DNA of 64,000 nt, taken from the NCBI GenBank assembly GCA_002205965.3, contig NADL03000459.1, forward strand, positions 1,984,001-2,048,000, in the 5' to 3' direction. Both the position numbers and the translations under genes were made by a program. The notes below the pieces were generated by a model. That model was not told where the DNA came from. It did no database searches and saw only the letters and a program-made list of their open reading frames with translations. This DNA is from Kappaphycus alvarezii. Its lineage: Eukaryota > Rhodophyta > Florideophyceae > Gigartinales > Solieriaceae. Every line of letters starts with the position of its first letter. Position 1 is the first letter of the stretch. Shown one piece after another: positions 10,998 to 22,565 of the stretch.

Positions 10998-11330
10998 AGT
11001 GGACATAGTCCATTTATGTTGCTCAAACTGAGCAACGACGTGACTTCGGCCAACAATAGCACCCCCACTCACCGGGATGGTGGATAGGCCGAAGACCTCA
11101 CGGCTTTACCGCTACCAGTCTACCTTCTATAGAGAATTATACAGAGTCAAAAGCATCGGCCGGAAAAATCCGGGAAAGATCGACATCGAAACGGTTTTCA
11201 AAAGAGCCCGGGAATGATTGTCGGATTTATCGTGGAACGGTCGCGGAATTAAAGGGGCAACTCGTCGGGTTAAAAGGGTCGCCGCCCAAAAATGGTAATT
11301 TTTTTGGCCAAGGTCAGTGTGATAACTTTT
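10998..11330 (+). other. Copia element 1 3' untranslated internal region
   Basis: No coding signal. It includes a short self-complementary stretch (GTTGCTCAAACTGAGCAAC, about 11018-11036) and ends at the polypurine tract. GC falls towards the LTR. Confidence 0.5.
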
Positions 11331-11351
11331 GAAAGAGAAGAGAAGAGGGAA
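11331..11351 (+). other. Polypurine tract of copia element 1
   Basis: An unbroken 21-base run of A and G directly abuts the TGTAG start of the 3' LTR. This is the usual site for plus-strand DNA priming and it confirms that 11352 is the 3' LTR of the element that starts at 6352. Confidence 0.8.
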
Positions 11352-11474
11352 TGTAGGGCATTACAGTAAGTACAGTACAGTAGCACCACACCTTAAGTAC
11401 CGGCGGCTAACCCGTCTCGCCCGAGGCACCCCGATCCGATTCTTATCCCTCACGAATAAACCACTGCTTCCTAC
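11352..11474 (+). repeat. 3' LTR of copia element 1
   Basis: Direct repeat of 6352-6476, nearly identical. Its last base is lost: instead of CTACA plus a target duplication the sequence reads CTAC and passes straight into an inverted copy of the element's own leader (GTGGCGAG...). No flanking duplication is found on the right. Confidence 0.85.
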
Positions 11475-13158
11475 GTGGCGAGAGACTCGAGCCCGTAGAA
11501 CAGCGATGCTACCATGTAGAAAGCAGTGGTTTATTCGTGAAGGATCAGATAACACAGATTCTGGACAAATTTATCAAGCTTGATGTTGTTTGTTCGAAGT
11601 TGGTGGCCGCTTGCCGGGCTTTTCCAGTCAGGACTGAGAATAACAGCGTGACGCGAAATGCGGTTGGGATCTGAGAAGCTTCCATTTGATCCAGAATGGG
11701 TTGGACTCGTTGGAAGAATGGCTCTGTTTCTTCACCTGTGATGCGATCTGATGGACCGAATATCGATGTAATTGTCTGGATGCTTTTTGTCAAGTCAAGT
11801 TTCGGCTTGGTCTCGACAACGATTGGGCTGGTGGGGTCTTCGGAGGTTTCGAGTGTATCTGCTTCGCGATGATAGGAGTCTTCATCGTTGAACGGTTCTT
11901 CTCCGAGAAGGTTTGCCTTGATCGAATCGTCGATTAATTGTGTGTTGCGTGCCTTGCGACATCCGGCGAATGCACGTAGGATTCGAAAGAGTGTCAGCTT
12001 CCAAAAATGGATCGATGTCTGCGATCGAGTAGGGATCCACGAACCACTGAAAGTGTTCCGAGATCTCCCTCGTTGTGAAATGTGCGGAAGTCTTCGTTCA
12101 ATGCGTTTGCAAGCCAGTCCGGGATTCTTGTTTTGGTGTTCGTCGAACTGATGATGAACTCTTTGACGTGTACGATAGTCATTCCATCCATGAAACATGG
12201 CCATGCGTCTTCGCGACGTAATGCTTGGGGGCGTTTCAGAAATCCCTTGATTTGTTCGATCAGCTGCAGTTGGGCTGGGTTTGGATGCCTTGAAGGAGCT
12301 TGCGGAGTGTCTTGAGTAGCGTTCGGCATTGTGATAGCGTAGATCGGCGGGTAGAGGTGGTGTGACGGAGATGGGGGTTGGAAGGTGTTTGAGGTGTTTG
12401 TGATGGGGTTGTTTTGGGTGATCTTTGTCGTTAGCGAGGAGACCTCAAGCTAGTTGACTTTGCGTCCGGATCGTTGGACGGTTCACGTGGCGAGAGACTC
12501 GAGCCCGTAGAACAGCGATGCTACCATGTAGGAAGCAGTGGTTTTGGCGATATTTCCCGCTCGACGTTGCGATGTAAACTGTGCTGTTGAGGGCGTTGAG
12601 GGTCATTGCGGGACGTGGTTCGGATTCGACTGCTTGACCGAGGTACTCTGCTGTTGACGTGGATGGATCCGGGTTGTCGAGTGATCCGGCGTTGTCTGGA
12701 CCATCGTGTTCCCTTATCTCGGGAGGCAGGGAGATTTCTCCGAAGAATGGCCGGATCCTAGTTTCGTGGGTCGGGTACAGCTTTCCATCGAAGGTCACTA
12801 TGACTTGGGGTTTCGCAACTGTTGCGACGATTGCTTGACGCCACCCTCTGCGCTTTCTGTGGAACCATACTTTCTGACCGACAGAGAAAGTCCGTAGGTT
12901 GAGGACTTGGCGATGACGTGGGTTGAGTGCCTTCTGAATGACTGCGTCGGCGCGGAGCTTCTCTGTTTCCGTCCGTGCGATCTCCGCGAGTGCTATGCGC
13001 TCGCGAGTGGAGGGTGCGTCTGTCAGTTCGCCGAGGACGCGGGGCATGGTTCCGAATCGATTGAAGTGGGGTAGCACGCGGTTCGTGTGTTGCGTGAAGT
13101 TCCAGGCCATCTCCACCTCGGCCATGAGCTGCTCGTATCCGGGACCGGGTTCGAATTG
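11475..13158 (-). mobile_element. Inverted, scrambled pieces of copia element 1
   Basis: Read on the minus strand from 13158: the integrase core from near its C-terminal half, the complete integrase tail (KVWFHRKRRGW, FDGKLYPTHETRIRPF) and a linker (to 12545); then the last 18 bp of the LTR (12544-12527), the primer-binding site, leader and gag from its start codon (12329) to about residue 260 (11546); then the last ~30 bp of the LTR again (11542-11513), primer-binding site and leader (to 11475), which abuts the plus-strand 3' LTR. The order pol-LTR end-PBS-gag-LTR end-PBS is head-to-tail, as in concatemers or circular cDNA. Joints show short shared bases, for example GGAT at 11542-11545. The gag copy carries a frame change near 12000-12060. 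Not functional. Confidence 0.82.
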
Positions 13159-14164
13159 AATGCGTTCAGTATCTACTGTGGACTGCGCACGTCCTAACTA
13201 TACGGGCGAAGTTGAGACAGCTGAGGTACAATAAAAGGAAGGGCGCCGAGGGCCGACGGAACCGGTGCGCGAAGGCACGAAAGAGACAAGAAAACCCGAT
13301 TCTCACAAGCTTCGCCTTACGGTAGTTTCGCGACTTTCGTATTACAGTGACCAACACTTTTTCTGTTCTTATTTACTGCAATAGTGCTGTACATTACTGT
13401 ACAGTACAAAGAAAATTCCCATTTCGGTGCAGTCTAATTGTTTTGCCGAAAATACGCGATAAAACGTGACAGCGGGATCTTTCCTGTCAAACGATTTTCT
13501 CGTTGAATTCGGCCAATTCATTGGCAAGGAACGCTGATTCTCTCCTTGCGTTTTACTGTAGTTGCAGTCCTGTACTGTACTTGCAGAAAGTTTCGCCGAA
13601 CCTCTTCGCTACAGTTGGGGCCGCTCTGGAGTCGATGCTTACAAATAATGTGTTTGGGACGACAGAAAAGCCCTATTTAAGCAAAACTCGGTACAAGCTG
13701 TTCCAGTTGGTTCTTAACTGAATAGTCGGTCAGTCGGCGCACACTCAAGATAAGCAACGAGTAAAGATCCTCTTTCTTATAAACCCCAAAGAATGGAATC
13801 GAATAAAGTTACATCTACTTGAAATTTCCTATCTTTTCCGAAAAAGGTGACCTCAGGCCTCAACTTTCACATGGAATATTCCAAATAAAACGATCGTGTA
13901 CTGGACATGAAAAGTGTTTTAAAGCTTTGAGGAAGTCATAGTACCTCCCAACTCTACCATTACACTGGGGGTTGCGGTAATAATCGAAACTGTAAACAAC
14001 TGTACAGTACAGCACAGTACAGCCACTAGCTAAACCAGGCAAAAAAATTTATCTGTAAATTTCACTATTCTGTACAGCGAGTTTACTGTATTCTAAACGG
14101 CACAGTATTGTACACTAGCGCTGCCGAACGGGACATTTTTTTTCAAAACATGGGCAGCAAAGCC
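13159..14164. other. Unassigned DNA with TACAGTA clusters
   Basis: About 1 kb with no supported gene. ACTGTA/TACAG pentamers cluster at 13383-13412, 13548-13580 and 13995-14025, the last in an almost perfect GTACAGTACAGCACAGTACAG run. The base composition shifts to AT-rich from here on. Confidence 0.4.
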
Positions 14165-15070
14165 CTACATTTTAGTTTCAAATAATGAGTAACTATCATC
14201 AAAGCAGTAACAGGAACTGACTCCCTTCCACCTTCTGGTAGATTGGAGTGCCATCCACAGCTTTCGACGCATCGTACGGTTTCGCAATTGGCTTGAAAAT
14301 GATACGATATCTACGCTCCGGTACAAATTTACTGGATACCAACCCACATATCTACCACAGTAAATTAACCCCCCATACAAAAAAAGCAACAGGAATAACT
14401 GCATGAAATACAGTGCCATGCAATCGCAAATTGCGCCTGAAAACCGTCCGAGCTGAATTAAAATTCTTAATTCTCTCATTCACTGTCTCGTGGCGAGCGC
14501 GCAACAAGGAGTGTAGTTTTTTCAAAGAACACTTAACAGTTGCTGGTGTTATACACCTCGGGTGAATCTAACAGTTGTCGGCTACGACAAGCTCATTGGT
14601 TGAAAGGAATGATAGCATTTTGCTCTTAAAAATTGACAAATCATTGCTAGCCCCACACGCGAATGGGCCATTACACCAGACAATATTTCCCTTATCTACA
14701 CAAATGCCGATCTCATATTTCACCCCAGGCCCGCTTAACTTATGAGAGAACCACTTGGGGCTAAATGGATGAGGCTTATCGATTGGGCAATCCGTGCCGT
14801 CCACAGAACAATAATCATTCGACAGTTATGTATTTGCAACCAATCGAGATTGCATTGAAATCTTTTTTGCGGTCAGTTTGCAGTAACAAACAAAGAAAAT
14901 TAAAGGAAATAAAACTAATACTTACAATCGGATGATCACTAATGATTTCAATTACATACTAGCACCATTTTTTTAAAGTCTCTTCATTAAATCTCCACAA
15001 CAAAGCATTCACATGCTTAGTGCTATAATTTTTGAGAAAATAAAGTTCGCATAGAAGGTGAATTGGCTGC
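14165..15070 (-). pseudogene. DDE_Tnp_4-type (Harbinger-like superfamily) transposase relic
   Basis: On the minus strand, an upstream piece (about 15070-14936, including LLWRFNEETLKKW) is followed by what looks like an intron with GTAAGT donor at 14935. The catalytic region is at 14820-14568: VDGTDCPIDKPHPFSPKWF, SHKLSGPGVKYEIGICVDKG, NGPFACGASNDLSIFKS and LVVADNC. Further down come RARHETVNERIKNFNSA and VFHAVIP (about 14490-14390). These blocks match DDE transposases of the Tnp_4 family, where the Asp of 'DGTD' and of 'VAD' are catalytic. The remainder to 14165 is frame-broken, and a stop follows VADNC. It would have cut and pasted a DNA transposon in the nucleus; it cannot now. Confidence 0.75.
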
Positions 15071-16198
15071 GTCTTTCGTGAGATCTTGCAAGCAATCACA
15101 GACCACAGTACAGCAGCAACATTAGGGCTTGCTCCAAATACAGCCCTGAGCCTTTGCTTGGCTGTGCTAATTTTAGCGCTGTCAATCCAAAAAAACCACC
15201 CACAATTAATAAGTATCGTAGCGGGACATATTGTTTATAATGTGTACAGGTTTCTATATATATCGAGTAGCTTCCCGTTTTGTATTGTAATGGTCGATAG
15301 ATAGATGTATGATATCCTTTTACAATTTCTAATATTACTGTAACGTGTTTCTGAGAGCGAAGTGCCAATACTTCGCGCTGATGAAACGTTTGAATTGTAT
15401 CCTGGCAAAAAAAGTTCGAATTTCGACATGGTGTTCAAAAGAAAAGGCGCCTTTTCTCTAGCTGAACCAATAGTAATGTTTAAAAACTTCCCGAATCTCA
15501 GCTAGATATGGCAAGAGAATCATAAATTCCAAAACAGAAACACAAATTAAAAGTTATAATATTAAAAAATAGATTGAAATGTACAGAAATTCGGCTTTTT
15601 CAGCGAATCTCTGAAAATTCGTCAATTAGTCTGCCGAATAACGGTTCTTGTGTGCATTTTCATTAATTTTTTGCTTATCGAGTTACGTAAAGGCATGCTC
15701 ACAGTAATTCGCTATTTTTGGATAAATTGTAAAAAAGGAACCCCACTGAAATCAGGATTTCCTGACCACCACTGTATTTAAAGTTCCAACTTCTGGTCGA
15801 TTCGTATTTTGGAACAAATGTGTAAAAAACGAAGGGCTTCGCATGTTTGGATTGTCCACTACCTATTTTTCGCCATTCGTTTGTTACATTTACTTGATGT
15901 ACGTAACGGATTCTCTCCGTTTGTAAGGTATGATATTTATTCACAATATAACGTCTCTTATAGTTTTGTATACTTTAAAAATATCTGTACAGCAAGACGA
16001 ATACTGTACACGAGCCTAGCGGTATCATATTGTCATGGCGGTTACGGTGGGTTGCAGTCTATTTTTAACAGAAGATATTTTTGTGACGTTACAGATTTTG
16101 AGGTACAGTACTACAGTAATCGCGGCTCTCTATATAACAGTGAAATCCACACCTACCTCCCGTCAGAAAGCGCTGTGGCCATTGAAGTGCATTTGAAA
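15071..16198. other. AT-rich spacer between divergent transposase relic and unnamed gene A
   Basis: About 1.1 kb, AT-rich, with no domain recognised. It separates the minus-strand transposase relic from the plus-strand unnamed coding region starting near 16199, so it would act as a shared promoter region if both belong to one transposon. An open frame runs in from 15809 but lacks a plausible composition before 16199. Confidence 0.35.
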
Positions 16199-17068
16199 AT
16201 GCCGGAAAAGCTAGCGGAGGGATCGAAGGCGGTCGTGCTTCTTCGAAAAAAGTTCACCACGGGGGAAATTACTCCAGACTCCGTTCCAAAACAGGTGTGG
16301 TCCTCCCATGTAGCGTTTTTGGAGCACAAACTGGACAACTTAAGTTCCAAGGTTAACAAGCTCAAAACACAATACTTCGGAAATGAAGGTAAGTGGTTCC
16401 CAGCACTGACTTCATTTAGATTCTGTTTCCCCGATGTTACGCCCGCGTTGCACTGCCGAGGAGTGTGCTTCCAAGCGTCGGAGACTTTCCAGTGGCGCGA
16501 ACAGCGTGTCCGCCTCGTCGGATGAGATTACAGTATCAAGAAAGGAAGCTGCGAGTTCGCAAGTATACAGCCCGTTGCACCTTATTAGTACCTGGACCGA
16601 ACCCGGTACTACCACAAAGTGTGTCACAGCTGCTATTTTGCTGCGTTCAGGTGTCGGGGCTGGGGAATTTTCTGTGAGAGTGATAGAAGGGGGGCGAGAT
16701 TTGGAGTTAGTTGTGCGGTGGCCATTTCATCTTTGCGACTTAACTGTCATACACCGGAAGTGGCTTATAGCAACTGACGGCTTAAGCATGGAAAAGTACC
16801 ATCCGCACTTTATTGGTTTTGAACATGCCTTAAAGACGTTTCAGATAGCGTGTAGTCTACTTCTAGGATCGCTCTGACATTTGCAGCACAAACGCACATT
16901 TATGGGAAGTTTAACTTGGGCTGGAGGGATAGCCCTGTTCGTATGGTTTATATTGATCTGAAAGCGCAGGAAGAAAATTACGCGTTCTTGCACGATCAGA
17001 ACTCATTCGAAATGTGCGATTCTTCTTCAAGGAACAGTACAGTTCCACAATCAGGTAGTGTTAAATGA
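16199..17068 (+). pseudogene. Unnamed protein family, copy A (disabled)
   Basis: I do not recognise a named domain. A plausible start MPEKLAEGSKAVVLL is followed by a charged, helical stretch (VWSSHVAFLEHKLDNLSSK), then a putative 31-nt intron 16389-16419 (GTAAGT..TTAG; phase is kept) or a frameshift. Next comes a basic Ser-rich linker and the conserved region: ISTWTEPG, TAAILLRSGVGAGEF, VRVIEGGRDLELVVRWP, FIGFEHALKTF. After a frame break near 16850, with about 12 residues missing, homology resumes as FAAQTHIYGKFNLGWRD, VYIDLKAQEENYAFLHD and ENSF-like NSFEMC. A second copy lies at 25226-25695 on the minus strand. The gene runs away from a transposase relic 1.1 kb upstream and sits before a hAT relic. 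Accessory protein of a transposon is possible but unproven. Confidence 0.6.
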
Positions 17069-17183
17069 ATATTTCTAGGCCACCTGCACGAAGGAATTGG
17101 TTCCGTGGGGTGAGCCAAACTTGATATGTGAAATCTTTAGTTCCAACCTGTACAGCAGTAATGTATACTGTACCGTGCTCCAG

Positions 17184-19303
17184 GGGTTGTCAACTATTGC
17201 TGGTTCTGCAGAATCAATTTTTCCCGCACCCCCCTGCAAAAAGTGGTGATTTCTCTAAATGGGCCTACAACCAATTTGGAGCTTACTTTACTGTACTCTT
17301 TCTCTCCATCAATTTTTCTGCTGGAGTCGTGTTATACTGCAGACTATTTGCATAAACTCAGCTTGGAAAAATAGGACAGCGGTTTCCAATTTGGGTTCAG
17401 CTCTAGACTACATATAGACCGAGACATGATGTCTGCACTATTCGACTCCAATCAAATTCTAATGATATTTACAGCAGCAATCTTTCAAAATATATTCGAA
17501 TATAAGTGATTCATTAGATTTCTAAAAAATGATTTCTTGGCCATATATCAGAAAATAATTTATTTTTAACTCCCAGGCACACAAATTATTTCGCCAAATC
17601 CTGTAGATAATTTTTTAATGGTACAATAATGCTTCCAAATATACTGTAAACTCGGGGACGACGGCATTCCTCGGAAACTACCAACAACCTTCGAAACTAC
17701 TTCCCCTTTTCGTACTATTGTTTCAGACAACAGTCATTCTTCACCAAAAGAAAGCACAAAAATTTCGCCACCGGGAGAGAAAAGCTGGCCGATTTGTTTT
17801 TCACTCGCGATGGACAGTCTAGCTCTACGTGGATCTGCAAGTGCGGCAAAAAGGGCTCAAAAGGCTACAGAGTACACGAATCTGGTTTTCCATATCAGTA
17901 CAGAGCACCCAGAGTATCAAGACCTATTAAATGGGGCTTCAACGAAGGACCATACGAAAAAGATCAACGTGTTCTTCTGACCAACAAAGGCCCAGAAAAT
18001 ACACGCATGGACGGAAGTTATTATTTAGGCCTTACCGCTTTCTCTGCTTGCAATAATAAAATTTTTCGAAAGCATATGCGACCTGATCCTATAGGGGTTC
18101 AAATCATTCATAAAGTACATGCATTTGCTAACGGAGCATGTGGAGGAGAAAAAAAGTCCTTTCACCCGAAAAAATCGGCCTCGTATTTGACGGATGGAGC
18201 ACGTCGGTCACTCATTACGTTGGAATCTTTGCAACTTTTCCTGCAAAATGTGAGAATGGGTACAAGGAGGTGCTAATAACTTTCTTACCGATTGAAAAGG
18301 AAGATTCGCTCGGTCAGGGTGAGCACGTAAAATGTTTTCTTTTATTCTCGATTTGTATGGTAAGAGTTGGGATAATATCGCTCCTCTCATTGGAAATAAC
18401 TGTGCTACGAATAAGGCACTCGCCGACAAAGCAGGGAAACCGTTTATTGGATGTGCAATCCATCGTTTCAATATTACATTAAAAGATTACCTGGTAGACT
18501 ATGATGACATCCTATCTTTGGTTGACAGCTTGATGTAAAATTTCAAAAACATAATACCCTCCGCAAAGATCCGGAAATCCACTCATCTTCGTGCGAAGAA
18601 AAAGCAACGTAATGAGATGGAGTTCTAACTTTGAGATGTTGTGGCGATATTTGGAGATTATGGAGTTCCTTCCGAAATTGGAGCTTCCGCAAATTATTGA
18701 TCTCACTCCTTTCTCAAAAGACAACCGTGAAATTGAAGGATTGATGAGGAGTTTGGGCGACTTTGATTTAGTAAAAAAAGGACTGCAGAATGAAAGTACT
18801 ACAATGGCGAATGTACTAGTTCTATTCAATGCTGTTATTGAGGCGTTTTCTGCTTTAAAGGGCAGGCGGGATGCATACTCGAGTGTAAACAGTTGTTTAT
18901 GATCATATTTTTGAGTCAGTATTGGTTAAGGCTACGGACGGCAGTGAGAGTAATCTGTCGGCGGGGGGGCGTTCTACGAGTTGAGGATTTGAGTGATGTC
19001 GGCCGTAGTATTGCAAATTATACTGACCATACGGCATCTGATATCAACTTATCGCTGCCCGAACGCGATTTAAAGCGTCGCAAGTTGTCAGGGAACTCGC
19101 AGGAAGGAACTGTCTAAATGGATTTACGTTTCCTTTTGCCAACCTCGAACATCGTCGAAAGGCTTTTTTCCAAGGCTGGTTATGTCATGGATGACAGGCG
19201 CTATCGCCCAAAGCCAGCTAATTTCGAGTCCCAGGTTTTCATACATGTCAACCCTGATTTGTGGTTAATCTCGTATATTAATGAGATAATCCAAAAAGAC
19301 TAA
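17184..19303 (+). pseudogene. hAT-superfamily DNA transposon relic
   Basis: A possible left terminus CAGGGGTTGTCAAC lies at about 17182. Coding remains run over several frames: a BED-like finger (WICKCGKK ... TNLVFHISTEH, about 17830-17910); the first catalytic Asp in GLVFDGWSTSVTHYVG (about 18178-18225); then PLIGNNCATNKALADKAGKPFIGCAIHRF (about 18380-18470), where families normally have 'aDNc', so the second catalytic Asp is Asn; and the C-terminal dimerisation block NIVERLFSKAGYVMDDRRYRP ... ANFESQVF at 19145-19260 with its Glu. hAT proteins cut and paste DNA with 8-bp target duplications. The frames at 17794, 18138, 18332, 18591 and 19118 are offset, so the gene is dead. I could not find the right terminus. 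Confidence 0.75.
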
Positions 19304-22300
19304 CTAAAATATGAGTAGTTCAGGAATAAGAGAGTGATTATTGAGTTGTAGGAATGAGTTATTTCCAGACAGCTTTTTCAAGAAGTATTTATTTTAAAAC
19401 CTAGATTGAAAAGGTATGTTTAAATGTATTTTTACTTATCTGATTTACAGTATTTATCCAAGCGCTGTCTTTTCTCAATAAATAATTTGTCCTGATATTT
19501 CTAGCTAGTACTGGTTGCATTTTTTACTGATTTTTCTAGCTATGACTGGTTAATAATAGTCTACATATGTACCTTTGTTTTCACTTTTAGCCGTCGAGGC
19601 TATCTGAAAGTGACCATAGTCATGTTTTTTCAAGTACAGAGCCACTCCAACCTTAAATTACCAGTCTCTTCCTGTAGGCACAACAAGAATTACTTTTTGA
19701 GAGAATTTATGCTAGTAGTAATGCCAAATATAGGACTGATATTATTTGAACTTCTTTTCATATTAGAATTAGGTTCTATCCCATTAAGATGAATTCATTG
19801 CTTACTTTGGTTGACAACTACTTAGTTGGACAGAATACCGTCCAGACGGGAGAGTTAGAATACTTTTTAAGGCCTTAAAAGCAACAGTTGCGTTTATATT
19901 GAAGAACTTTGGCATTATGTGATGTAAATTAGGCAAATTCAATGTCTGTAATACTAGTAACAGGTATTTTTTTGTTCTTTATTTATGGATTGCCGAGCGG
20001 AGGTAATTAGGGCTGCGTTATTTTTTTTCCTTGCATATGTTGTTGATTTTATCTCTTGGCGGCTTCTAAGGACTTTTTGATGATATTAGCGATATCGAAT
20101 AGTACTTTTCTGCCCTTAACGAGAGCATTATTCTTTTTGCGTTTAGCCGTTGGCAATAATGTTGAATTTTTCAGACTTTGTGTCCTTTTTACCTGACTAA
20201 AAGACTTTGAGACCAACCGCTATTCAGTTGAACTTATTCCTTCGGTCTACTACGTCGGATTACCGACTGAAAGACTCTACAATACATGGTCACATTGGTG
20301 ACATGACCGCAGGTCAAATTCGTGCGGTTTGCTGCACGAAGTGCGCCTCCTCACACTTCAGTGAGGCGCCGCCCCCGCTTCCTGAACCGGACAGCGATGG
20401 GACAGCGAGGCGACAGCGCCCGCAGGGGGAGCGGTTGCCCACGTCGCCTTTGTATTTGAGTCTTGAGTCTTGTGGTCGGTCGGAGGCCATGCCAAAATAA
20501 AGAACAATGTCTTGCGAGATAAAATGGACCGGTGTCCGTTGGACAGCAGTATACGGAAGTACACTATACACGTGTAGACGTTCATGCCGATATCGGCTGA
20601 CAGACTCTTATCACTTACATATATATCAACAAATAAAGTACCGCGAGTTATTTTTATTACCAGGGACCACCCTGTAACATTTACAACTGGGTTTTTCGTA
20701 TAAAAGAATTAAATTGTGGCCTTCGTCGTCAAAAAATTGGGGGAATGTTTGATATGGCATATGGTTTTCGGGGCCTGAGGCATCTTTTTTTTAAGAGTAA
20801 AGAAGTTTTCAAGAGTGGTCAATCATATTTAGCACCTAGGTTTCTTCTTTAAGAGAAGTATGTTTGACAGTAATTCATTAAATATGGACGATATTTGTAC
20901 TTCTAGGCGGTGTGCTTTATAGCGTTGTCCTGTCCTATCATTTAATGGAATTAAAAATTATTGAAATTTACAGCTCCCAAAACTCACAGATGTGCCTTCC
21001 ATAATGCATATTAATGAAAATACTAGGTTTATTTAACTGGTGCTCCCGTTCCTGTTTTATCATGTTATGTATGTTTCAATTTGCAACGTAGATTTTCTTT
21101 GTCATGCGTAAAACAGGCGACAGTTGTTATAATATTTGTCTAGATTTTGCCCGTACCTGTATATGCATCTATACTGTCAGGTATTGTGCTAGAAAGGTCA
21201 GAATGGTCTTTTATACTGCAACCGTCAGCAATGCTTATTTACAATCGTGTATTGCACAGAAGACACTAGGCTTTTATCTACCAGTGGTATCTACCAAAGA
21301 AGAACTGGGAAGCAGCGTGACCAACAAGTTTCTGGTACTTCTCATGGAGACATCAAATTGATGGTAGATAGTACTCTATCCTGGAGCCCTGCAGTGTTAT
21401 TCGAAGTAGTTATAAGCTTGGGCGTTATGGTGAGTTTGTCAAAGTAGATGTTCAGCGACCATTCAAAGAAAAAAAACCCTACGTGACAGCAAAATATGCT
21501 ATCAGAGAGAACAAAAGAACAGTCAGAGGGCTACTACAATATACAGCTACCATGTGATCTATGGGTCACCGTATCCAGCATAATATACTACATAAAATTC
21601 CGAATCTAAACGACATATCCGGGGGTCTCTGCACCCGTTCATGTATAGTTTTGTCCCGAGCTCCCTCAAAAAAGTAATTAGTACGGAAAAAGGGTAATTG
21701 GCAGTAGCTTATGGTCATTTTATACTTTACGAAGTCGTAAACCCCATAACCCCCGGCTTCTGTGGTACAACAACTGAGGTCCTACTAATGAGTGAAATCA
21801 CTCGAGCAGAGAATTCTTTTAAAAAAATATGATACGGCTCTGAAAGTCATAAGTGATCCCTGTGCTTCTTTTGTTTAGTTAGTCGTGCTGATGTGGTGCA
21901 AACTAAGCAATAGGAGAAACAAAATTTAGTTTCAACGTCCAATAAATCTCCCAAAAACAGTGGAGACGGGTCGAATGAAGAAGGGAAATGACATGGAAAA
22001 AATAGCGATGATGAACTAAAAGAAGAGTTTTAAGGTCTTCAGTTGGATATACCGTATATTTATTATTAGATTTCTCTCAGAAATGGAACCGGCCATCTCT
22101 TACGCTTGAAAGAAGGAGAGGTGCCTACACAATTAAAAAAATTCGACCTTAATACATTTATACTTGTGTTTGAAGGTCCAAGAAGAACATGTCCATTTGG
22201 TCATGGCACAGCATAAGAAATTCTAGGATGCGGAATCCTCTTGCTGAAAAAGGCAAAAGTTGTTCCTCAATTTAAGATTAGTAAGGGAGTGGGGACGATT

Positions 22301-22501
22301 GAGTCTTGTCTGATGAAAACTCGGGAGATAACGCAACTGCTGCAGACGAGTCGGGCAGTTTTAAACTTACAAGACCAATAAGAAAGAAGAGAATAGAAGC
22401 ATTCTTTTTTTTGTAAAAGTTGGTGAACAAATGGAGAGACACTTAACACTAAAGAGAGCAAACCTATCGAAGATTTGGATGCACTGTAAACAGTGTAAAC
22501 T
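19304..22501. other. AT-rich gene desert
   Basis: About 3.2 kb with no supported gene apart from the structured GC-rich island listed at 20319-20449. Short open frames on both strands show no domains. Three imperfect copies of a CTGACtgAaAGACT-like string lie near 20190, 20264 and 20594. Confidence 0.4.
20319..20449. ncRNA. Candidate structured RNA or element: GC-rich hairpin island
   Basis: Inside AT-rich DNA a GC-rich block folds on paper into consecutive stems: TTCGTGC (20319-20325) with GCACGAA (20334-20340); CCTCAC (20349-20354) with GTGAGG (20361-20366), or alternatively GCGCCTC with GAGGCGC (20343-20369); and AGGCGAC (20408-20414) with GTCGCCT (20443-20449). ACAGCG also occurs three times at ~10-bp spacing near 20391-20417. 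No tRNA or known RNA family is recognised. It may be an RNA gene, or the tip of an inserted repeat. Confidence 0.25.
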
Positions 22502-22565
22502 ATCAATTCAGATATTTCCCAGTATTCACATTCACATTCAGATACTGGGAAATATCTGAATTGAT
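22502..22565. repeat. Perfect 24-bp inverted repeat (hairpin)
   Basis: The left arm 22502-22525 and right arm 22542-22565 are exact reverse complements, with a 16-base spacer rich in CATT. The arms begin ATCAATTCAGATATTTCCCA. Exact arms in otherwise decayed DNA suggest a recent insertion, a miniature transposon core or a hairpin made by palindromic copying. Confidence 0.9.

Noticed and set aside
17182..19830. Full terminal inverted repeats for the hAT relic
   Set aside because: A CAGGGGTTGTCAAC left end is plausible, but the only right-hand candidate near 19808 matches over about 9 bases and lacks the CCCTG end; no 8-bp duplication found.
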